A stretch of DNA of 64,000 nt from SIAJ01 sp963773845 (GTDB taxonomy: Bacteria; Planctomycetota; Planctomycetia; Gemmatales; Gemmataceae): positions 124,001 through 188,000 of the forward strand of contig CAVZCU010000015.1 in the NCBI GenBank assembly GCA_963773845.1, written 5' to 3'. Below are positions 57,869 to 64,000 of the stretch, one piece after another. The notes beneath the pieces are model-generated. The model searched no databases, was not told the DNA's origin, and saw nothing but the letters and a program-made list of their open reading frames with translations. Numbering within the stretch: the first letter of the stretch is position 1; each line of letters begins with the position of its first letter. The translations under genes and the position numbers were made by a program.

Positions 57869-59462
57869 ATGTCAATTACTCCGCGCGATCTCGAACAGAC
57901 CAGCATCGCCTCGGCAAACTGGCTGCCCGGATATGAGCTATTGGGTATGGTCGGGAAGGGCGGTCACGGTGAGGTGTTCAAGGCGCGGCAATTGGCGCTC
58001 GATCGGGTGGTGGCAGTCAAGCTGGTCGATTTGCATCGCGCCGGCACTGTGGACCCTGCCGCCCGCTTCGAGCGTGAAGCCGTGGCGCTGGGTCGTTTCC
58101 ATCATCCCAACATTGTGCCGGTATTTGACTATGGCCGGCACAACGATCGCCTGTACATGGCGATGGAGTTGCTCGAAGGCGAAGACCTGGGCAGCCGCGT
58201 TCGCCGCACTGGCCCCCTCGCGGAACGGACGGCCTGGCTGATCATTCGTCAGGCGGCGGCGGGGCTCGCTCATGCCGCGGCGCACGGCGTCATCCATCGC
58301 GACGTCAAGCCCGCCAATCTCTTCCTGGTCGAAGCTCCGCTCGGGGTCGAATTGCCGGCCGACGTTCCGATGGTGAAAGTAACCGATTTCGGCCTCGCCC
58401 AGGCCAAATGGGATACGGTCCCCACCGACGAGCAACATACAGCGCCCGGAGTGATCGTCGGTACACCCGCTTACATGGCTCCGGAACAGCATCGCGGCAG
58501 CGACGTGGATTTGCGGGCCGACATTTATGCGCTTGGGGCAAGCGCCTATCACGCGATCCAGGGACATGCACCATTCGCGGGCCGGAACGTCTGGGAGATC
58601 ATGGCCCGCAAGCTGGAGAACACCCCGGCACCGTTCACCGGCATGTCGTCGGAATCGGCAGCTCTCATCCACAAGATGATGGCCCCAGAACCGAACGCGC
58701 GAGTTCAGTCGTATGCCGAGGTGATCGCATGGATCGACCAACTGCTGGACAAGGGCTTTCGACTCATCAAGCCAAAGCGACGTGCTCTGCGGATTCCATG
58801 GGGACAGCTCGCGACGGCAACGGGTGTCGCGCTTGCGCTCGTCATTGGGATCATGATGTCGCGCGGACCGCGAGCCGATGCGAACAACACGCCCGTCGTT
58901 CGCTATGCGTCCACCGGGGAAATCGAATCGCTGTTTGACGGCGCTTCGCTCGATCACTGGGCCAGTTCCGGCGTTTGGGCGGTCGCCAAGGACGATGAGG
59001 GGGTGTCGACTCTCTCGGGCACCGGGACGATTCGCCGGGTCTTTACCACTCTTGACAACTATCAAGTTACAATCGGTCTGGATATTCACGACGCCAGTGC
59101 GGCCGAGATTCAGTTCGCCATTCCGGCCGAGCAGCGGAACGGCCGCCGCTGCGTGCTCCGCATTTCCCGTGAAATCGGCGGCTTTATTCGGCACGCGCGA
59201 CGGCGACGGCGGGCCGCTCAATCCAGCTGGCGAACCGGTTGGGTTTCCGCCGGCGACCTGGTTCGAAGGTCGCCGGCCGTACCTCGAGGTGCGTCTGGAG
59301 CGAGCAGGCGGAGCGTGGATCGCTTGGTTCCATGGCGAGCGTGTTGGGCAAATCGCGGACGATGGCAGTGCCAAATCGCCTGAAGTGCAGGTCACCGCGT
59401 TCAATGGCCGAATCCGCATTGACTCGGTCGTACTGGAACGCCTGATTCCGCGACCCGATTGA
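57869..59462 (+). CDS. Transmembrane Ser/Thr kinase with DUF1080-like extracytoplasmic domain (frameshifted)
   Basis: About 531 residues. Kinase (about 22-295): GKGGHGEVFKARQL, lysine in VVAVKLVDLH, catalytic VIHRDVKPANLFLV, DFGLAQ, GTPAYMAPEQ. Then a basic stretch and one helix (ATATGVALALVIGIMM, about 311-328). The outer part reads EIESLFDGASLDHWASSGVW, NYQVTIGLDIHDASA, then after the frameshift near 59185 LNPAGEPVGFPP and WIAWFHGERVGQIADDG. This resembles the DUF1080 / 3-keto-disaccharide hydrolase fold, a carbohydrate-binding jelly roll, so the kinase may sense sugars. The operon with a pseudopilin and a redoxin lipoprotein suggests a cell-surface pathway. Confidence 0.85.
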
Positions 59463-59482
59463 TGGTCAATATCGGTAGCAGT

Positions 59483-60973
59483 TCACGGTCGTTGGCTCAA
59501 TACGACAAATGCGGCGAATCGCGGTTCCGTAACGGGAAGGTCGGCGGTCGGCATTCCGACTGGCTTGGGCGGAGCGATTGCCTTCATCGGCACGCGCACT
59601 CGCCCTCCGTCGTACACCCCGGTCACGACGGGCTTGCCGAAGTAATTCTTGGCGCTGACGATTCGAAAGCGCGATCCGCGTTTCAACACGCTGGATAAAT
59701 CGACAACCACTTCAGACAACGACGCGGGATTGAGGACTGCGATATGAGCGCGACCCGCTTCATGGGCATTCGGCCGCACAAATACGCGCACGTTGGCGGG
59801 ATGCCCTTTGGTGAACTTGCTCTTGGCGTCCAATCCGGTCGTCGACTGCCAACGGTCAAACGTGACGCTGTGGCTCTTCTTTCCTTCGACGATCGCGCAT
59901 TCGCCCCATCGACCGTCGGTGATGTAGTAGTCGTTCTCATCCCATTGCAGTCCGCCGAGCAAGAGGCGATCGGCGCCTTCGAGTTGCACAACATTTGAAG
60001 GAGCCACGATCGCGTTGTGGGCGATGCGGGCCTTGCGAAAATCGCGAACGACCAGTTGGCCTTCGATGTAATTCCGCGTGCACGCCACATCCGCGCTGGT
60101 CGTGCCCCACGGATAACCGAGTCGAACGCCGCCGAGGACCCAGTTGTCGTGGATCGTTATCCGCTCGGCCGGTGTGTTGCCGCCGACCAGGATGCCGGGC
60201 GCCGAATCGTTCTTGCGGGCGAGACAGCCATTGTCAAAGACAATGTTGCCGTCGATCTCGAAACCCTTCAATGACGCCTTCTCGGAGCCGAAGACGTGAA
60301 TTCCATAGGCGAACTGATGGAAGATGATATTGTCGGCGATCCGTTTCGTTCCCCGCGCATTTTGCGCGTAGATGGCATGGCCGTGCCCGCGGTCGGGGCC
60401 GCGCCAGCCGTTGTTGTAAATGAGGCAGCCCGAAATCTCGCCCCCCTCGCCTTCCGCCCAGAAGCCGAAGCCAGAGGCACAATCGTGAACAACGAGATTG
60501 ATGGCAGAAATGCGATCGCCGCGCACGTCGACGCTGCCGCGATGAATGTCAGCGGGCCAGGAGCCCGGAATTGAGGTCTCTCGCCGGGGGTGGCTGCACG
60601 TAACCTCAAAGTCGCGGTAGACGGCGTCGGCGCCTTGCAGGAGGAACAGCCCGTTGTCGCGGTCGTCCCGCGGATTTGTATCGATGGTGACCCGCCCGGG
60701 CTCGCCGCGGACGACGACCGGAGCGTCTCGGCGACCTGAAAGTTTGGACACGAATCCGCCGCGATACGTGCCCGCATGCAACCAAATCGTATCGCCGGGT
60801 TTGACGACTTTGGTCGCGGCCAACGCCGTCGCGAGATCCCAAGGGCTGTCTTTGGCGCCGCTTCCTTTGGGTGATCCATCCGGTCTGACGTGGAATTCGG
60901 CGGCATCGATGCGAATGGCCGACGCTGAGAGTATTGAAGCGGCCAGCCAGGAAAAGACGAACTGCACTCGCAT
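59483..60973 (-). CDS. Exported right-handed parallel beta-helix protein
   Basis: 496 residues. Signal peptide (FVFSWLAASILSASA), then FHVRPDGSPKGSGAKDSPWD, an opening typical of polysaccharide lyase-like beta-helix proteins. The coils include VYRDFEVTCSHPRRETS, ISAINLVVHDCASGFGFWAE, GEISGCLIYNNGWRG and FEIDGNIVFDNGCLARKN. The C-terminus is a small beta domain. This fold is shared by pectate lyases and many surface carbohydrate-active enzymes; the catalytic residues cannot be assigned. It follows the SCO-fused gene by 71 nt on the same strand. Confidence 0.8.
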   Translation of the reverse strand: MRVQFVFSWLAASILSASAIRIDAAEFHVRPDGSPKGSGAKDSPWDLATALAATKVVKPGDTIWLHAGTYRGGFVSKLSGRRDAPVVVRGEPGRVTIDTNPRDDRDNGLFLLQGADAVYRDFEVTCSHPRRETSIPGSWPADIHRGSVDVRGDRISAINLVVHDCASGFGFWAEGEGGEISGCLIYNNGWRGPDRGHGHAIYAQNARGTKRIADNIIFHQFAYGIHVFGSEKASLKGFEIDGNIVFDNGCLARKNDSAPGILVGGNTPAERITIHDNWVLGGVRLGYPWGTTSADVACTRNYIEGQLVVRDFRKARIAHNAIVAPSNVVQLEGADRLLLGGLQWDENDYYITDGRWGECAIVEGKKSHSVTFDRWQSTTGLDAKSKFTKGHPANVRVFVRPNAHEAGRAHIAVLNPASLSEVVVDLSSVLKRGSRFRIVSAKNYFGKPVVTGVYDGGRVRVPMKAIAPPKPVGMPTADLPVTEPRFAAFVVLSQRP

Positions 60974-61044
60974 GATTCGCTCCCAGGTCGATCGCGTCGT
61001 CCGCCGATCGGCGGCCAGCGAATTCGACCCGAAACGAGCTGCTA

Positions 61045-62539
61045 TTATTCCTTCAACAACTGAGCCACCGATTCCTTCAGCCGTTGGATATTGGCCTCGA
61101 AATCGGGGTCGGGGTTCTCGCTGCTTTGCACGTGAATGCCGTCGAAGTAGTCGCGGACGTTGCCGGCCTTGTCAACCAGCACCAATCGCGTGCTGTGGTC
61201 GAATCCATCCTTCGGGTCGGCGGCCCGTTGAGCCGAGACTTTGAAGCCATCCTTGAGCAAGGCGTGTAGTTCCTTCTCCGATTGTCCGGTCAGGAACAGC
61301 CAGCGCTCCGGATCGGCCTGATATCGTTTGGCATAGTCGGTCAGCTCTTTCGGATTGTCTCGTTCGGGATCGACCGTGAATGTGACCAGTCGCAGATCGG
61401 GCGTATTCTTGAGATCGAGTTCGGCTTGAAGTCGAGCCATCGTCGCTGTCACTTGCGGGCATGGCCCCGGACAGCGGACGAAGACGAACGATGCGACCCA
61501 GACCTTGCCCTTCAGGTCCTCGCGAGTCACCGTCTTTCCCGACCGCTCGGTCAGCTTGAATTCCGGCACCGGATACAGAGGCTCGGACTTCACGACCATC
61601 GTGCTCGGTTTGGCCTGCGGAGCGCATCCCGTGAGAAACACGTGCATGAGAAAGAGGCCCATCACGCCGGGCAAATACAGAATCGAAGCTTTGAGCACCT
61701 GGCGAGCCTGTCCCTCGGTGCGTTCATTGCGGAATCTCACGGCACTCCTCAGGAAGAACCAACCCAGCCCAATCGCGCCGAGCAAGTAGAACCAGTCGAG
61801 TTTTCGCAAAAAGGCCGGCATCAAACTGACCGCTACCAGCACGATGCACCAGCCAATCATCGCGCGGCTGGTTCGCGCTCCTGTCGCATCGCCGACCGGG
61901 ATCATTTTCAAACCGGCCCGCCCGTAGTCCTGGCGATACATCCAGGCGATGGCCATGAAGTGCGGTAATTGCCAGAAGAGCAAGATGCCGAACATGGCGA
62001 CCGCATACCAACTGATCGTTCCAGTCGCGGCACACCAGCCGATGATCGGCGGCAAGGCCCCCGGGATGGCCCCGATATGGGTGTTGAGTGGAGTGATCGA
62101 CTTCAACGGCGTATAAACGGCGACGTAAATGAAAAACGTCAACGCAGCAACGAACGCCGCCGCCGGCGATGCCAACGCGTGATACAGGTAGTTGACGCCG
62201 GTAACCGCGATCGCGGTTCCAAACACGACGGCTTCCAGGTGATGCAACCGCCCGGCGGGCAGCGGCCGATCGGCCGTGCGGCGCATGCGTGCATCGGAGA
62301 CTTCGCTCGATCCACATGTTCCACACACTCGCGCCCGCCGCGACCAGCCCGGTGCCGATCAAGGTGTGAATCAAAGGAACCAGACGAGCGTTCATCCCCG
62401 CCGCGGCGAGATAGCCGGCCGCGACGGTCACGAGCACCATGACGGCGATCCGCGGCTTCGTCATTTCGACGTAATCCGCGATCCGCTGGCGAAGTGCGGG
62501 CGCGGCAGGAACAGTCGTCGGACCGACGGCGAGCTTCAT
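61045..62539 (-). CDS. ctaB: Haem O synthase (CtaB) fused to a SCO-type copper chaperone (frameshifted)
   Basis: N-terminal ~300 residues: protohaem IX farnesyltransferase with YVEMTKPRIAVMVLVTVAAG and, after the break near 62303 (one missing C), MRRTADRPLPAGRLHHLEAV, a prenyl-binding helix (DRPLPAG) and several membrane helices, ending KASILYLPGVMGLFLMHVFL. Without a stop the frame continues into a SCO1/SenC domain: VASFVFVRCPGPCPQV with the copper ligands CxxxC and GFDHSTRLVLVDKAG with the distal His. Both parts serve cytochrome c oxidase assembly. CtaB ends on the periplasmic side, so a fused SCO domain would be correctly placed. It overlaps ctaA by one base. Confidence 0.85.
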
Positions 62540-63717
62540 CAGGGACTCCGAGCGGCAGACGCGGCGAACGGCGAAACCGCGTCATCTAAGTCTAGGGATG
62601 CAGTCTCGGCGGGACCAACGACTTCCGCGGGCTTGCGCCGAGCAATCAGGTAGAAAATAACGCTCATGCCGAGGATCCAGGTACCGATATGGGCATGTGC
62701 CGTGCGAACGATCGCCTTGCCGAGCGTGATCTTCTCCAACTCGGGCAGCGTGCCGGTCAAGAACTTACCAAGCCAGGCTTCGATGCCGAGCATCACTTGC
62801 AGCGTGATCAGTCCCATCAGGAACCGGGCGGGCACCTTGAATCGTTTTCGCGAAATGGGATCGCTGAGCGCCTGCTTGATGGTCAGCGTCGCGAATGCAA
62901 CTACGACGAAGGCGAACAACAGGTGCAATCGATTGGACAACGGCCCTGGGAAATGGCGAATCCACGCGCCGAAGACAATTTGCGCATAAGCGAAGAGTAA
63001 GAGACACAGCGTCTGCCAGCGGAGCTTGCGTGCTGATTCCGGAGGGATCGCAGGCTCGCGCTTTGCCGGCCCGGTCAGGACCGCGACGGCGATCAGGAGC
63101 GCGAAGACGATCTGCGCGAACGAACCATGAATCGCCGACATCTCGCGGCCAAAGAGATCGTTGTAGCGCACTCGAATTCCGCCGAGCAATCCTTGAATCA
63201 TCGCGGCGATCATTCCCAGTGTCGCCAACGCACGGATTAATCCGCCGGTTCCGCCGCCCGCCCACGCTCGATATGCCGCGATCAGAACCACTACGAGCGA
63301 TGCCGCCATCGCCGCCAGATTGGCATAGACCGGCAAGCCCTCTTCGCCCTTCGGCGCCATTCGCAACACGCCGTGGAAGGCGCTGAACATGCAAATCATT
63401 GCAATGATCGCGCCGATGCCGAACCGGCGCAGGCCTGTCCGCGGCTCCGTGGCCCAGACGCCGAACGTCAGGATCAATCCGAGCAGGCCGACCGTCCAGC
63501 CGAGAATGCGATGGATGTGTTCGACCAGGTAGCCGAAATCGAGCTTGTAATTGTTGGCGAGATACCACGGCTCCGTGGGCCAGACCGGATCGGCCATGCC
63601 GACGCGGAACGTGGTGACGAAGCCGCCCATGACCAGCAAAAGGGCGGTCGCGACAACGCTTAGAATCGCCCAAACGTTAAGCCAACGGGGAACGGGCCGA
63701 CCAAGTGATTCAGACAT
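62539..63717 (-). CDS. ctaA: Haem A synthase (CtaA/COX15)
   Basis: 392 residues. Hydroxylates haem O to haem A with two haems bound. Helices with conserved histidines: LNVWAILSVVATALLLVMGG, YLVEHIHRILGWTVGLLGLI (paired His), AIIAMICMFSAFHGVLRMAP, SAIHGSFAQIVFALLIAVAV, LSNRLHLLFAFVVVAFATLT and RTAHAHIGTWILGMSVIFYL. Two four-helix halves fit the family. The C-terminal tail is polar. Its stop overlaps the ctaB start (TGATG), so ctaA and ctaB are coupled. The gene starts an aerobic respiration unit running minus-ward to about 61045. Confidence 0.95.
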   Translation of the reverse strand: MSESLGRPVPRWLNVWAILSVVATALLLVMGGFVTTFRVGMADPVWPTEPWYLANNYKLDFGYLVEHIHRILGWTVGLLGLILTFGVWATEPRTGLRRFGIGAIIAMICMFSAFHGVLRMAPKGEEGLPVYANLAAMAASLVVVLIAAYRAWAGGGTGGLIRALATLGMIAAMIQGLLGGIRVRYNDLFGREMSAIHGSFAQIVFALLIAVAVLTGPAKREPAIPPESARKLRWQTLCLLLFAYAQIVFGAWIRHFPGPLSNRLHLLFAFVVVAFATLTIKQALSDPISRKRFKVPARFLMGLITLQVMLGIEAWLGKFLTGTLPELEKITLGKAIVRTAHAHIGTWILGMSVIFYLIARRKPAEVVGPAETASLDLDDAVSPFAASAARSP

Positions 63718-64000
63718 CCAGGTGTATCAGCAAAGGTACGCGGGAATGATATTATCGAAATCCATTGTTCCGATGAGGAGGGGATCGACTTGGAATTCAA
63801 TAATTCCAGGCAGATGGTCTCGGAAGCGCGATAACGTCCAGTTTTCCAAGTGAGCGAAAAAAGGAAGGCGGCCAACATGGCCAAGGCGGCCAAGGTTTTC
63901 TCCATCCCCCCCTTGGCCACCTTCCTGGCGGTCCTCCGGACCCGATCCCGGACATCCTCATAGCGAAAGTCTTGAATAACAAGAAGTTGCAGACAAGGCC
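63718..64000. other. Right-edge non-coding stretch with a hairpin
   Basis: About 280 bp upstream of ctaA. It carries an 8-bp perfect hairpin (GGCCAAGG with CCTTGGCC, about 63887-63916) within repeated GGCCAA motifs. The minus-strand frame 63660-63920 is not protein-like. The ctaA promoter should lie here but is not obvious. Confidence 0.4.

Noticed and set aside
57938..59419. 493-codon minus-strand open frame
   Set aside because: It is the antisense shadow of the DUF1080-tailed kinase, with no recognisable protein.
63660..63920. 86-codon minus-strand frame before ctaA
   Set aside because: Overlaps the ctaA start, has no family features and no ribosome-binding site.

Overview
This 64 kb window is high-GC bacterial chromosome that reads as a planctomycete, most likely Gemmataceae. 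The markers are a prepilin-type DUF1559 protein with an H-X9-DG motif, two transmembrane Ser/Thr kinases (one with a long TPR tail, one with a DUF1080-like tail), an ECF-type sigma factor beside a kinase, two surface proteins with an N-terminal LEDRAVP motif, an ISAzo13-like (Rhodopirellula-type) transposase, a sulfatase, and many secreted proteins of unknown role.

Layout. 0-6 kb: an amino-acid permease running off the left edge, a secreted amidohydrolase, a HEAT-like protein and two lipoproteins, all minus strand. 6-12 kb: FHA protein, mutY, tlpA-like and queA on plus; a sigma54 activator on minus; a SRAP/YedK protein on plus. 12-21.4 kb: pyruvate dehydrogenase region on minus (aceE, aceF, a zinc-ribbon membrane protein, lpdA, a MacB/FtsX-like permease). 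21.6-23.2 kb: two small exported proteins and an initiator tRNA with a clear sigma70 promoter. 23.3-32.6 kb: a decayed accessory region behind the tRNA, with an integrase remnant, a GAF remnant, one complete insertion sequence with terminal repeats and a 6-bp target duplication, two dead SRAP copies, small orphan genes, an NHL-repeat surface protein and a DUF2071 protein. 32.8-45.7 kb: VWA/thrombospondin-like giant protein, a TPR/transglutaminase-like protein, a TPR Ser/Thr kinase, a secreted protein, an ECF sigma factor and an RTX-like surface protein; three of these transcription units share a 22-bp upstream motif. 46-50.7 kb: small membrane protein, broken kinase tail, trpG and glnE. 50.7-56 kb: membrane cytochrome-like protein, DHH phosphoesterase, sulfatase, leuD, small membrane protein. 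56.2-59.5 kb: a tight operon of pseudopilin, thioredoxin-fold lipoprotein and Ser/Thr kinase. 59.5-63.7 kb: parallel beta-helix protein and the haem A pathway (ctaA, then a ctaB reading frame fused to a SCO copper chaperone).

Two themes matter. First, 38.7-44.7 kb looks like a local signalling regulon: ECF sigma factor, Ser/Thr kinase, secreted proteins and a shared promoter-like motif. Second, about fourteen conserved reading frames are broken by 1-2 nt indels, mostly in short G/C runs and including genes that should be essential (aceE, glnE, ctaB). I read most of these as uncorrected sequencing errors, so coordinates of frameshifted genes are given for the reconstructed locus. That caution extends to the apparent gene fusions.
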